A stretch of 64,000 nt of DNA, taken from NCBI RefSeq assembly GCF_011516645.4, contig NZ_CP088284.1:248001-312000 (forward strand), in the 5' to 3' direction. Position numbers and translations under genes: made by a program. The DNA comes from Bradyrhizobium septentrionale. Its GTDB lineage: Bacteria > Pseudomonadota > Alphaproteobacteria > Rhizobiales > Xanthobacteraceae. The notes under the pieces are model-generated. The model was not told the DNA's origin. It made no database searches and was given only the letters and a program-made list of their open reading frames with translations. Numbering within the stretch: the stretch's first letter is position 1; every line of letters begins with the position of its first letter. Shown piece after piece: positions 47,262 through 55,890 of this stretch.

Positions 47262-47797
47262 CCGGTCCGCTGGAATTCGAGCGACACGTCGATGACTATC
47301 TGGCGATCCGCAAGGCTGTCGGCCTGACAAACACGAGACATGGGCGTGGGCTACGAGATTTCATCGCTTACGCCAAGAACATCGGCGCGACCGATGGATC
47401 TCCAATTCGAGCGGCGACTGCGGTCTCATGGGCATGGGATCACGCGCCTGCGACGTGCGGCATCAGGGGGCGAGGCGATCGGCTTATCCTCGTCCGGGGC
47501 TTTCTCAATTATCTGGCTGCGATCATTCCGGGAACAGAAGTGCCGGGCTCGCGCGTCATCGCCGCAGGTCGGCGGCGTCGGCCGTATGTGTTCTCCGACG
47601 AGGAGACGACGACTCTTATAAACTCGGCCAGACGGTCACACTCGCGTGTACCGATTCGACCAATCGTGCTGTCAACAATGCTTGGTCTGCTCGGAAGCAC
47701 CGGGATCCGCGTAGGCGAAGCGTGTCGTTTGACCATGGCGGACGTGCGCCTCGACTCTGACGAAGAGCCCGAGGTATTCAGGGAGGCGGCGGAATAG
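47258..47797 (+). pseudogene. Second tyrosine recombinase, 3'-truncated
   Basis: Starts with ATG overlapping the previous stop (ATGA). It has the core-binding domain (PLEFERHVDDYLAIRKAVGL) and the first active-site Arg region (LLGSTGIRVGEACRLTMADV), but after SDEEP the family sequence stops, so the H-x-x-R and Tyr are missing. The overlap of two recombinases is typical of RIT (recombinase-in-trio) elements; the third member is not visible. Confidence 0.85.
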
Positions 47798-47829
47798 AGG
47801 AACGCGCCTTTTCTGCCGAACGATCCAAC

Positions 47830-47860
47830 GCCGCCGGCCCAGCCGGCGGCGGCTTTGTTT
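47830..47860 (+). terminator. Hairpin with T-rich tail before the accessory cluster
   Basis: A perfect 9-base stem GCCGCCGGC/GCCGGCGGC with loop CCA is followed by GGCTTTGTTT. It lies 29 bases before the next ATG, so it can insulate or attenuate the cluster. Confidence 0.6.
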
Positions 47861-47888
47861 CCACGCACACGCAAATGAGGAGGACACG

Positions 47889-48365
47889 ATGTCCGCGCAC
47901 ACGATCTTCGACAACGCACCCATCGGCTCGATCGTCACGTGGTCCGACGGAACGCCGCAGCCGCCGGCGCGCTTCAGGAAGAAGCTCGCCGCGTGGCAGT
48001 CCAGCAACAGCAGGGGCCGCCTGATCCGAAAGCAGGGCGGACGAGGTGTCGGCAATATCTCGCTGTCGGCCTGTTTCACCCTGCACGAGGTCGACTATGG
48101 CGCCGGCGGCGTCATCGCGATCCGCGTCCACCGGACGTTTTCGCTGGAATCGAAGCTCCACTTCACGGTCGTCGAACGTCCGGCCATCGGCTCGGTCCGC
48201 GTGCTCGACCGCTCCGGCGACGACGCCGAACTCGTCCATCTCGCCACGAATGAGGCCGACGCGAAGGTGTGGCTGACGCGCCACGGCTATCCGCACGCAG
48301 TGCTGGAAGACGTGACGGCCGACGAGGCAGGCGCCGACATCATTGAGGGGAGGACCGCGGCATGA
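47889..48365 (+). CDS. Unknown 158-aa protein of the accessory cluster
   Basis: A good ribosome site (GAGGAGG) precedes the ATG. The protein reads MSAHTIFDNAPIGSIVTWSD, PARFRKKLAAWQSSNSRGRL and FTLHEVDYGAGGVIAIRVHR, with no membrane segment or known catalytic motif. It overlaps the next gene by four bases. Such genes travel with ArdC and DUF736 genes on alphaproteobacterial plasmids and ICEs, but its role is unknown. Confidence 0.75.
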   Translation: MSAHTIFDNAPIGSIVTWSDGTPQPPARFRKKLAAWQSSNSRGRLIRKQGGRGVGNISLSACFTLHEVDYGAGGVIAIRVHRTFSLESKLHFTVVERPAIGSVRVLDRSGDDAELVHLATNEADAKVWLTRHGYPHAVLEDVTADEAGADIIEGRTAA

Positions 48366-49288
48366 ATGCACCATCTCCCGCTTCCGACGAAGCCCCTGAT
48401 ACCCCGGGCATCTCTTTTGGCCGCAGCGGTGACGGCCTTCTCGTCGCGTTTGTCGGCGAGACGGCCTTTGCGATGGCACCGGCCCCCGACGGACGGCATT
48501 ATCTCGAGACGGGCTGGCGAATCTCCCGCCCGATGGGCGAATGGACGCGCGGCGATTTCTACGGACATTCCGGCGAGCTCGCCGACGAGACGGCGTTTCG
48601 CAACGCTGTGCTCGAAAACGCCGAGCATCAGCGCGAGCGCAGGATGCTCGGCCGGGTCGAAGAGCATTCGCGCGCCGACACGCCTTGGGGCGCCTCGCAG
48701 GGCGTGACCGTCTACGCCGAAGGCGTCACGGCGCATTCCACGGCTGGGCACGGCGGTTTCAAGCTCTCGGCCGAGCAAAACCGCAAGGTCCACCCCCTGC
48801 TGCGGTCGAAGGGCGGCTGGTACGAGGAAGATGCCGCATGGGCGATCGTGGCGATCACCTTCCCGCATCTTTTCACGGCGTTCGAACGGCGTTGCGCCGA
48901 GAAAACGATCAAGCACAGTTGGCCGGGCGCCTGGGAAACGATCTTCGGCGCGATCCTCAAGCCGGGCGAGTCCTACGAAAAGGACCGTCGCGCCTTTGAG
49001 CAGGCGCACGCGCGGGACTGGATCGTCATATCGGTTATTACCTCAAAGCGCGCGGCCGGCTTCGTCGAAACTGTCGCCACGCCGGGCGGCAAGCGCGGGC
49101 CGGGGACTGAGGAGCGTCGCTTCCTCGTCCCTTCCGACGAATATCAGGTCAGCCGCTTCGGCTTCGTGATCGATGAGGCGCGCCACCAGGTCTACGGCGG
49201 CCCCTCCGACTTCGCTGTCTCTCTCCCGGACGACTACATGCCGGACGAGTCCGCCTCCCCCTTGTGGCCTGTGGGGACGGAGCGATGA
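48362..49288 (+). CDS. DUF7007-domain protein
   Basis: The 308-residue product has conserved blocks LETGWRISRPMGEWTRGDF, WGASQGVTVYAEGVTAHSTA, GHGGFKLSAEQNRKVHPLLR and GGWYEEDAAWAIVAITFPHL followed by a C-terminal SRFGFVIDEARHQVYGGP. These match the DUF7007 family from mobile elements; the function is not known. Translation is coupled to both neighbours by ATGA overlaps. Confidence 0.75.
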   Translation: MNAPSPASDEAPDTPGISFGRSGDGLLVAFVGETAFAMAPAPDGRHYLETGWRISRPMGEWTRGDFYGHSGELADETAFRNAVLENAEHQRERRMLGRVEEHSRADTPWGASQGVTVYAEGVTAHSTAGHGGFKLSAEQNRKVHPLLRSKGGWYEEDAAWAIVAITFPHLFTAFERRCAEKTIKHSWPGAWETIFGAILKPGESYEKDRRAFEQAHARDWIVISVITSKRAAGFVETVATPGGKRGPGTEERRFLVPSDEYQVSRFGFVIDEARHQVYGGPSDFAVSLPDDYMPDESASPLWPVGTER

Positions 49289-49650
49289 TCGAACCTCAAG
49301 ACCGACGCCTCCTCACGCGCATGGAAGCCGCGCAAGCCGAGACGCAGCGCCATCTTGGCGTCATCGAACGCCAGATCGCGGCACGCGCCGACGGCTGACG
49401 ATCACCGACCGGGCGAAGCGCCGGCAGCACGGCCGGAGCGCATCGAGCTGGACGAATGCAGATGAGCGGCTGTTTCAGCAGCATGTCGCGGAGCTCGCCT
49501 TGGCCCGTCGCGGCGAGATCGACTCTCTCACGCGCAAGCTCGATCGGCAGGAGACGGGATCGCCGAGTTTCGGACGCGTCATCGCGTTTCCGCTGCGTGG
49601 CGGTGAGAGGCGAAGGACCCACCGATTGGAACGTGAGCGGCGCGCGCGAA
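49285..49650 (+). pseudogene. Small charged protein, frameshifted
   Basis: From ATG 49285 the reading MIEPQDRRLLTRMEAAQAET and GVIERQIAARADG ends at TGA 49396-49398 (37 residues). The next frame goes on as ITDRAKRRQHGRSASSWTNA and LFQQHVAELALARRGEIDSL, which looks like the same helical, charged protein. One base seems lost near 49395. Function unknown. Confidence 0.5.
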
Positions 49651-49994
49651 CACTTCATGTCGAGGCGGAGAGTTCAGCGGGTTTGGTCCAACCTCTCACG
49701 GTTTCGGCGGCGTGCTGACCCTTGGCCGTCACTCCCTCGGTTTGTGCTGCGGTCTGAACCGGCCGCGATCCGCTTCAAGGGCAAGTCGCGAGGCGATCGG
49801 CGGCCGCCGTCTCGCGATGGGGGCCGCGTTCTTCGCAGGCCTGAAGGCCCGCTCGCCCGCAACCCACCCATGCTCGCCTTGGCAGCCACCGCCCCCTGAA
49901 GCCGCCCGCTGAAGCCGGTTCTGGTCGACCGCACCCGAGGGAGCGACGGACAAGGGCCCGATCGCGTCCCAAGGCGAAACCGAGAAAGGATCTC
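49651..49994 (+). other. Leader region before the 193-aa gene
   Basis: No gene is supported. The GC-rich leader includes GCGATGGG and a GAGAAAGGA ribosome site before the next ATG. Confidence 0.4.
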
Positions 49995-50576
49995 ATGATG
50001 ACCAAGACCGCCCGCTCCCCCCGCTCCTCCGCCCGTGTCATCCCGCTCCGCCGCGGCACGACGCTCGAAATGGTCCGCCTCGTCTGCCCCGACTCCGCAC
50101 AGACACTGCGCATCTCCGAGAGCTTCGGCCTTGCGGTCCTCGACAGCGACGGCATCCGCGACTTGCACGAGCGGCTCGTTATCGAGACCGCCGACGCACT
50201 CAAGGATGGCCTGAGTGAACGCGCCATGCAGATTCACCTGCAACGGATCGTCGGTGCTTATGTCGGGTCGGCCCACGGCGCCGGCCAGTTCTACACCCGA
50301 GCTGTCACCGAAGCGCGAGATGCGACCGCCAAGCTCGCCAACGACAGCCGCGATGAGGACCTCGATGGTCCGGTCGGCTTCGATAGCCAGGCACAGCGCA
50401 AGCGTGAATTCGCCGCCGACATGGGCGCGCAAGCTCACGCGCTTCGCGTGGCCGCCGTCGCCGCCTACGAACAGGTCGTCGGCGAGACCTGGAAGCCTTT
50501 CGAGCGTCCCGTCGACAACACGACCGATACCGTCGGCCGGAAAGCGGCCAAGGCGCAGATGTCGGCGTTCGACTGA
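49995..50576 (+). CDS. Unknown 193-aa protein of the accessory cluster
   Basis: The start used is the first of two adjacent ATG codons. Recognisable stretches are LRRGTTLEMVRLVCPDSAQT, HERLVIETADALKDGLSERA, YVGSAHGAGQFYTRAVTEAR and AAYEQVVGETWKPFERPVDN. No known motif; soluble, helical. Two terminators follow, so it is the last gene of its transcript. Confidence 0.75.
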   Translation: MMTKTARSPRSSARVIPLRRGTTLEMVRLVCPDSAQTLRISESFGLAVLDSDGIRDLHERLVIETADALKDGLSERAMQIHLQRIVGAYVGSAHGAGQFYTRAVTEARDATAKLANDSRDEDLDGPVGFDSQAQRKREFAADMGAQAHALRVAAVAAYEQVVGETWKPFERPVDNTTDTVGRKAAKAQMSAFD

Positions 50577-50581
50577 CCGCC

Positions 50582-50605
50582 GGCGCGGGGCCTCGGCCCC
50601 GCGCC
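50582..50605 (+). terminator. GC-rich hairpin after the 193-aa gene
   Basis: GGCGCGGGGCC pairs with GGCCCCGCGCC across two bases; a weak T tract follows. Confidence 0.55.
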
Positions 50606-50627
50606 TCTTCCACTGCCGCCACCTGAT

Positions 50628-50656
50628 GGGCCGGTCCGCGAGACCGGCCCTTTTTT
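50628..50656 (+). terminator. Rho-independent terminator
   Basis: GGGCCGGTC and GACCGGCCC form a 9-base stem around CGCGA, followed by six T. A textbook terminator. Confidence 0.9.
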
Positions 50657-50832
50657 GTGTCGCCGCTGCAACAAAGGAAGCCGCCTCCGGTGCCCCTCGC
50701 CGTCGCGGGCCCCTCCCGGGCCGTGGTCCTGCGCCGGACCCGATGTCCGCGCAATGGCTTCGCCGTCCTTCGCGCTGCTTCGGCCCTTCGGGTGCGCGGA
50801 CTTCGAGCCCGGCGGTGGCGGACCCCGCGAGG

Positions 50833-50851
50833 GGCCGCGATGGGCGCGGCC
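50833..50851 (+). promoter_or_regulatory. Leader hairpin with ATGGG loop before ardC
   Basis: GGCCGCGATGGGCGCGGCC folds as a 7-base stem (GGCCGCG/CGCGGCC) with loop ATGGG. It ends 21 bases before the ardC ATG, just ahead of the ribosome site CGGAGG. The same hairpin precedes the DUF736 gene. Confidence 0.65.
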
Positions 50852-50872
50852 TCCCGAACGGAGGTTATTATA

Positions 50873-51798
50873 ATGAGCAGGAACAGGGAAAAGTCGCGAG
50901 GCGACCTGTACGCCCGCATCACGGACCGCATCATCGCCGAGCTCGAACGCGGTGTGCGCCCCTGGGTTCAACCCTGGACCGCCGCGAATATAGCGGACCG
51001 CATCACCCGACCGCTGCGACACAACGGCCAGCCCTATACGGGCATCAACGTCTTGCTGCTTTGGTCAGAAGCCATCGCGCGCGGCTTCTGCTCGCCGATC
51101 TGGATGACGTTCAAGCAGGCCAGCGAACTTGGCGCGCATGTCCGTAAGGGTGAGACCGGCAGCACTGTGGTGTATGCAAGCCGCTTCACCAAAACGGAGA
51201 CCGACGCTCACGGCGACGAATCGAACGGGATATCCCCTTCCTCAAAGCCTACACCGTCTTCTGCGTCGATCAAATCGATGGCTTGCCCGCGCATTACTAC
51301 GGTCGGCCGCCCGTCGTCACATCAACGATCGAGCGCAACGCGCACGCCGACGCTTTCTTTGCCAACACCGGGGCGATTGTTCGGCACGGCGGCTCGATGG
51401 CGTTTTACGCGCCTTCGTCCGATCATATTCAGATGCCGCCGATCGAAAGTTTCCGCGACGTGGCCTCCTATGTTGCCGTCAGAGCCCATGAGACCGTGCA
51501 TTGGACCGCTCCCGCTCACCGCGTCAATCGCGATCTCAGCCGTTACGGCAAGGATCGGAGCGAACGCGCGCGCGAAGAATTGATTGCGGAACTCGGCAGC
51601 TGCTTCCTCTGCGCGGATCTCGGGATCTCTCCCGAACTCGACCCGCGGCCGGATCATGCGAGCTATGTCAAGTCGTGGTTGGAGGTCTTGTCGAATGAGA
51701 AGCGCTTTATCTTCTCGGCTGCCGCGCATGCGCAACGCGCCGTCGCTTATCTGCACGACTTGCAGCCCAAAGCAGCTGACGTCGAGGAGGCAGCATGA
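50873..51798 (+). pseudogene. ardC: ArdC-type antirestriction protein, frameshifted
   Basis: ArdC proteins bind single-stranded DNA and shield incoming DNA from restriction. The N-terminal domain is clear: DLYARITDRIIAELERGVRP, TGINVLLLWSEAIARGF and TFKQASELGAHVRKGETGST. After about 51222 a frame change is needed to continue as ERDIPFLKAYTVFCVDQIDG and the metalloprotease-like part with RAHETVHWTAP (HExxH) and AREELIAELGSCFLCADLGI. As read, the product stops being ArdC in mid-protein. A base-calling error is the alternative. Confidence 0.85.
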
Positions 51799-51938
51799 TG
51801 AGCGCACAGCGTGATTGGGGCCGGCGCGTACCGGCCCGCACTTATCCGGCGATCAGCGCAGGGACCGCGGCCCCTTTGCTTGGCCGCCACGTCGAGGCCC
51901 CTTTATTCCTCATGCTGCGCGACCTGACAGGGATCTAG
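51798..51938 (+). CDS. Possible small protein after ardC
   Basis: A 46-codon frame (MSAQRDWGRRVPARTYPAIS) begins at the second of two ATG codons at the ardC stop, which suggests coupling. No family is recognised. Confidence 0.3.
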   Translation: MSAQRDWGRRVPARTYPAISAGTAAPLLGRHVEAPLFLMLRDLTGI

Positions 51939-52219
51939 CTTCCTTCGAGGGCGGCCGCCGTTCTGGCTTTGCACAGGTCGTCGGCTTTGCCGAGCAAATC
52001 TCGTTCGCGGCCTGCGGGTTCACTTTGCGGGTCGCGTGATTCTTGACGGCTGAGCAGCGTGCTTACCTTCCGGGTTCGGGCCTCGACCAGCAAGCTTGAG
52101 GAATTGTCAGATGTGCGGTGAGCGGTGATCGGGTTCTTTCCTCGGTCAAGGTTTCGATGATCGCAGTTCGTGTTCTTGGCCGTTTCTTCTGGCACACCCA
52201 CGTCGTCCTTGATTGGCAT
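51935..52219 (-). CDS. Possible 94-aa protein
   Basis: The frame reads [20 protein letters not shown] and [20 protein letters not shown], and ends [17 protein letters not shown]. The charged, helical end looks protein-like, but I know no relative. It would be convergent to the ardC cluster. Confidence 0.3.
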   Translation of the reverse strand: MPIKDDVGVPEETAKNTNCDHRNLDRGKNPITAHRTSDNSSSLLVEARTRKVSTLLSRQESRDPQSEPAGRERDLLGKADDLCKARTAAALEGS

Positions 52220-52417
52220 GTCTGACCGAAGGGCGGCGTCGCTTAAGCGCCGCCTCGCTCTTATCCCCGCAACAGCCGGTTACGACTTTCTTCCCCTGGA
52301 CCGCTGCGCGTCCATTCCTCGCGCAAGACAAGAAAGTCGTGCCCTGGCTGCCCTCTACTGCGTGCCGGCCCCTGCGGGGTGCGGGTCGACCGCCTCCGGT
52401 CTGTCGCCAGCCATCGA

Positions 52418-52436
52418 GGCCGCGATGGGCGTGGCC
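52418..52436 (+). promoter_or_regulatory. Leader hairpin with ATGGG loop before the DUF736 gene
   Basis: GGCCGCGATGGGCGTGGCC differs from the ardC leader hairpin by one base, which keeps the pairing as G-U in RNA. The loop is the same, and it ends 24 bases before the ATG. Confidence 0.65.
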
Positions 52437-52460
52437 CGGAAACTGAAAAAGGACACGACA

Positions 52461-52772
52461 ATGGCGACCATCGGCACCTTCACCTCGACCGGCAACGGCT
52501 TCACCGGCACGGTTCGCACCCTCGCCCTCAATGCCAAAGCCAAGCTGGTGCGGGTCGAGAACCCCTCCGACAAGGGACCACACTTCCGCATCTTCGCCGG
52601 TAATGTCGAGCTAGGAGCGGCTTGGCAGAAGACCGCCAGGGACACCGAGCGCGATTACCTCTCGGTCAAGCTGGACGACCCGAGCTTCCCGGCTCCAATC
52701 TATGCCACCCTGATTGAGGTGGAAGGCCAGGAAGGTCTTCAGCTCATCTGGTCCCGCCCCAGCCGGGACTGA
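52461..52772 (+). CDS. DUF736 family protein
   Basis: From ATG 52461 the 103-residue product reads [20 protein letters not shown], the diagnostic DUF736 start, then [20 protein letters not shown] and [20 protein letters not shown]. These small beta-rich proteins are common on alphaproteobacterial plasmids and ICEs; the role is unknown. The longer frame upstream is leader sequence. Confidence 0.93.
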   Translation: MATIGTFTSTGNGFTGTVRTLALNAKAKLVRVENPSDKGPHFRIFAGNVELGAAWQKTARDTERDYLSVKLDDPSFPAPIYATLIEVEGQEGLQLIWSRPSRD

Positions 52773-52784
52773 GGGCCCTCGAGA

Positions 52785-52810
52785 GCGGCCTCGCCGAAAG
52801 GCGGGGCCGC
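52785..52810 (+). terminator. Hairpin after the DUF736 gene
   Basis: GCGGCCTCGCC pairs with GGCGGGGCCGC around a GAAA tetraloop. There is no T tract, so it may work as a stabilising 3' hairpin or weak terminator. Confidence 0.6.
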
Positions 52811-52967
52811 GTCTGCATTGACACCAGCAGATGTGCGCACGCTCAGGGCCTCAGGCGCGGGTATGGAGCCGTTTAGCTTATTGTTACGAGGGTATGAACC
52901 GACCAGTTTGAACCTCCTCCGAATGAGTGGACACCTGTAGTAGGCTCAGAGAGCCCGGAGGTGTCGG

Positions 52968-53245
52968 ATGCAAGAGCGTCAACGTCGGTCGTTTACCGAG
53001 GAGTACAAGCGGCAGGCCGCTGAACTCGTGGTATCGAGTGGCCGGTCGATCACGTCGGTCGGCAAGGAACTCGGTCTGCGTGATTCGGTGCTGCGGCGCT
53101 GGGTGGAGAAGCTCCGGCAGGAGCCGGCAGCGGCGGCGCGGCGCCCCACGACGCAAGCGACGCCGATGCCGGCGGACCAGGCTGCCGAGATCGCCCGGCT
53201 GCGCGAGGAGAATGAGCGGCTGCGCATGGAGCGGGACATTTTAAA
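52968..53245 (+). pseudogene. IS3 OrfA, interrupted by IS110
   Basis: The DNA-binding protein reads RSFTEEYKRQAAELVVSSGR, SVGKELGLRDSVLRRWVEKL and LREENERLRMERDILK. Its last codons (SIAIFAGTRT and stop at 57599-57601) are on the far side of the IS110. The A6G slippery site for OrfAB would be rebuilt by joining 53245 to 57568. Confidence 0.9.
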
Positions 53246-53484
53246 AAACTGTCCAGCGCCGTGGCGTGCCTGCGCGGGGTAGAAACAGCCTTGTGCTATC
53301 GTCTGAGGCCGGGAGGGTAGCGGCCGTCAGCTTATTGGAGGCACTGTCCCCGTTAAAAAACGTGGTCCATGGGTGCATGCGGACTTGAGAGTGGTGACGG
53401 CGCTCCGGCGGCGATCCCGATTAGGAAGATGACAAATTGGCATAACCCAGACCCTCCTGCCCATGATTGGACGGAGGACCCGCA
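53246..53484 (+). ncRNA. Possible IS110 bridge-RNA region
   Basis: IS110-group elements encode a bridge RNA between the left end and the transposase gene. This 239-base non-coding stretch is in that position; I did not fold it or find the target- and donor-binding loops, so this is by position only. Confidence 0.35.
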
Positions 53485-53696
53485 ATGCTCAAGACGACAA
53501 CTGCAGATCGCCCGGAATTGAAGCCAGTCAACGTCGGGGCGGCTGCCATCGACATCGGATCAAAGATGCACATGGCCGCCGTGAACCCGGCCTGCACCGA
53601 TGTCCCAGTGCGCACGTTCAGCACGTTCACACAGGACCTGCATAGTCTGGCGGACTGGTTCAAGACATGCGGTGTGACCAGCGTCGCGATGGAATC
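53485..53696 (+). pseudogene. IS110 transposase, 5' part
   Basis: ATG 53485 (MLKTTTADRPELKPVNVGAA) then AIDIGSKMHMAAVNP, the first DEDD acid, and VTSVAMES. It breaks in the duplicated ATGGAATC. Joining to 56409 gives SVAMESTGVYWIPVYE. Confidence 0.92.
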
Positions 53697-53809
53697 GTAA
53701 GCGCGCATTTTACTGCACAGGCTGCGCGCGCGGCTGGCCGCGGCGTCGCGTGGCGCCGGGGCCCAGCGGGATCATCGGAACGGCTTGATTGATCCTGAGC
53801 GTTTGACGG

Positions 53810-55411
53810 TCAGCCGCTGTCGTTGTCAGCTGGCAGGTTTTTTTGAGCGGTGCAATTGAACGGCAACAGATCTTCGATATCGGCGTCTGGCGCGCGTTGG
53901 GGCAATTCGGTGAGCGCGTGACGTAGCCATGCATAGGGATCGACGCCGCATGCCCGGCATGTCAGCACCAAACTGTAGATCACGGCGCTTGCCTTGGCGC
54001 CGGCAACGGTGTCGCTGAACAGCCAACTTTTTCGTCCGGTGCAAAACGGCCTGATGTCGCGCTCCAGAACATTGTTATCGATCGGGGCGAGACCGTCACT
54101 GGTGTAACGGGTCAGATAATCCCATTGGTTGCGTGCATAGGCGATCGCCTTGCCGGTCAAGCTTTCGGGTAGCACCTTCGGCGCCTGGTCGTCGAGCCAG
54201 GTCCGGAAGGCGGCCAATACCGGCAGGCTATGCTGCTGGCGCAGCCGCAAGGTGTATGCGGCGCGCGTTTCGCCGTCGGGCGGCGTCTGGCGCGCCACCC
54301 TCTCGACCTCGTACAACGCCTCGAAGAACTTGAGCGCCTGCAATGGCGGACCGCCAGGCTTTGTCCTGGCCTTGAGCGCATCGGTAAATTTCCTGCGCGC
54401 ATGCGCCATACAGCCGAGATGGGTCGCGCCTGTCAGCGTGCGCCAGGCGTCATAGCCGTCGCTCATCAACAAGCCGCGATAGCCGGCCAGGAAGGCCTGA
54501 GGATGTTGCTGGCCGCGACCGGGCTGGTAATCGAACAGCACGACCGGCTGCGCGCAGTCCTGGCCGCTGCGATAGGCCCACATGAAGGATTTGGCCTGCG
54601 CATCACGGCCGTCCTCTTTAAGAACCTGGACCCAGGTTTCGTCGCCGTGGACCAGGGGCTGCGACATGAGCTTTTGCTGTAGCGCGTCATAGACCCGATG
54701 CAGATGCAACTCGCTCGCCCGGATCACCCAGTTGCCCAGCGTCCCGCGGCTGATGCTGACGTCGGCGCGCCCCAGCGCGTCCGCCACACGGTACAGCGGC
54801 GTGCCGTCGACGTATTTGTTGGCGAGCACCAGCGCCAGCGTCGATGGCGTGGCGACGCTACCCGGCAGCGGCTGCGCCGGCATCGGCGCGGTCACAATCG
54901 GGGTGTTCAGCGCGGTGCGCTCGCAGTGACGGCAGGCATATTTGAACCGCACATGTTGCAGCACCGACGCCTTGACCTCGACGTGCAACTGCTCGGTGAC
55001 GGTCTCGCCCATCCGATGCATCCGATTATGGCAGCACGGACAGTCCTTTTGATCCTCACCCAGATCGTGTTCGACGCGTTGGCGCGGCAGATCGTCAGGC
55101 AGCGGCTTGCGGCCGCGTGCCTTCGGCGCCGGCTTTGGAGCCTCCGGCAATCCCGTGTCCGGCACGGCGACCGCCTCGACATCGTCGTCGTCCCGGCTTT
55201 CAGCGGCGGCCTGCTCGGCTTCGTTGAAGATGCGCTCCTTGAGCTTTTCGCTCTTCGGCGCATACCGGTGCAGGCGCTCCAGGCGCAACTGCTCCTCTAG
55301 ATGCAGCACGCGTTGTGCGAGTTTCTCGTTTTCGGCCTTCAGCGCCGCGATCTCGGCCGCGTGCGCCGCGATCAAGGCTTCCAGTTCGTGCGTCGTGGGC
55401 TTGCGACTCAT
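53810..55411 (-). CDS. tnpC: IS66 transposase TnpC
   Basis: The 533-residue transposase has an N-terminal coiled coil (AEIAALKAENEKLAQRVLHL), a zinc-finger-like CPCCHNRMHRMGE and C-x-x-C in YACRHCERT, and the DDE region LVHGDETWVQVL, LLMSDGYDAWRTLTGATH and APIDNNVLERDIRPFCTGRK. Confidence 0.96.
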   Translation of the reverse strand: MSRKPTTHELEALIAAHAAEIAALKAENEKLAQRVLHLEEQLRLERLHRYAPKSEKLKERIFNEAEQAAAESRDDDDVEAVAVPDTGLPEAPKPAPKARGRKPLPDDLPRQRVEHDLGEDQKDCPCCHNRMHRMGETVTEQLHVEVKASVLQHVRFKYACRHCERTALNTPIVTAPMPAQPLPGSVATPSTLALVLANKYVDGTPLYRVADALGRADVSISRGTLGNWVIRASELHLHRVYDALQQKLMSQPLVHGDETWVQVLKEDGRDAQAKSFMWAYRSGQDCAQPVVLFDYQPGRGQQHPQAFLAGYRGLLMSDGYDAWRTLTGATHLGCMAHARRKFTDALKARTKPGGPPLQALKFFEALYEVERVARQTPPDGETRAAYTLRLRQQHSLPVLAAFRTWLDDQAPKVLPESLTGKAIAYARNQWDYLTRYTSDGLAPIDNNVLERDIRPFCTGRKSWLFSDTVAGAKASAVIYSLVLTCRACGVDPYAWLRHALTELPQRAPDADIEDLLPFNCTAQKNLPADNDSG

Positions 55412-55536
55412 CGGAGTCTTGAATCGAAGTCATGCCGCCGCGTCAACCGGGCTCCCATGTCTTCGTCATGTCTTCGGCCGCGTCATCTGAGAACGGCCAT
55501 GCCGAAGCCCGATGACGCCGCCCGCATCGAACACGC

Positions 55537-55890
55537 TCAGCCCACGCTCTGATATTGCCGCACCGGATGACGACGCACCGCCGCGATGTTGATGCCGTCA
55601 AGCAGCCAGTGCAGCTCCTCCGTCGTCAGCGTCAGCACCGCCTCCTGACTTCGGGGCCAGTGGAATCTGTCGGCCTCCAGCCGCTTCAGCAGCATCCAAA
55701 ATCCTGACCGATCATAAATCAGCAGCTTGATCCGGTCGCGGCGACGATTGCAGAACGCGAACACCGCGCGCTGGAACGGATCCAGCCCCATCGACTGCTC
55801 GACCACGATCGCCAGGCTGTTGATGCCCGCCCGGAAGTCAATCGGTTCGCGGTGAAGGTAGACCCGAAGATCAGACGCCAGTCGGAACAT
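55537..55890 (-). CDS. tnpB: IS66 accessory protein TnpB
   Basis: From ATG 55888-55890 (MFRLASDLRVYLHREPIDFR) the 117-residue protein has the TnpB blocks GLDPFQRAVFAFCNRRRDRI and LLIYDRSGFWMLLKRLE. It overlaps the tnpA end by 20 bases. Confidence 0.95.
   Translation of the reverse strand: MFRLASDLRVYLHREPIDFRAGINSLAIVVEQSMGLDPFQRAVFAFCNRRRDRIKLLIYDRSGFWMLLKRLEADRFHWPRSQEAVLTLTTEELHWLLDGINIAAVRRHPVRQYQSVG

Noticed and set aside
47778..49009. Two minus-strand frames of over 230 codons
   Set aside because: They mirror the coupled plus-strand genes at 47889 and 48362, which have ribosome sites and conserved blocks.
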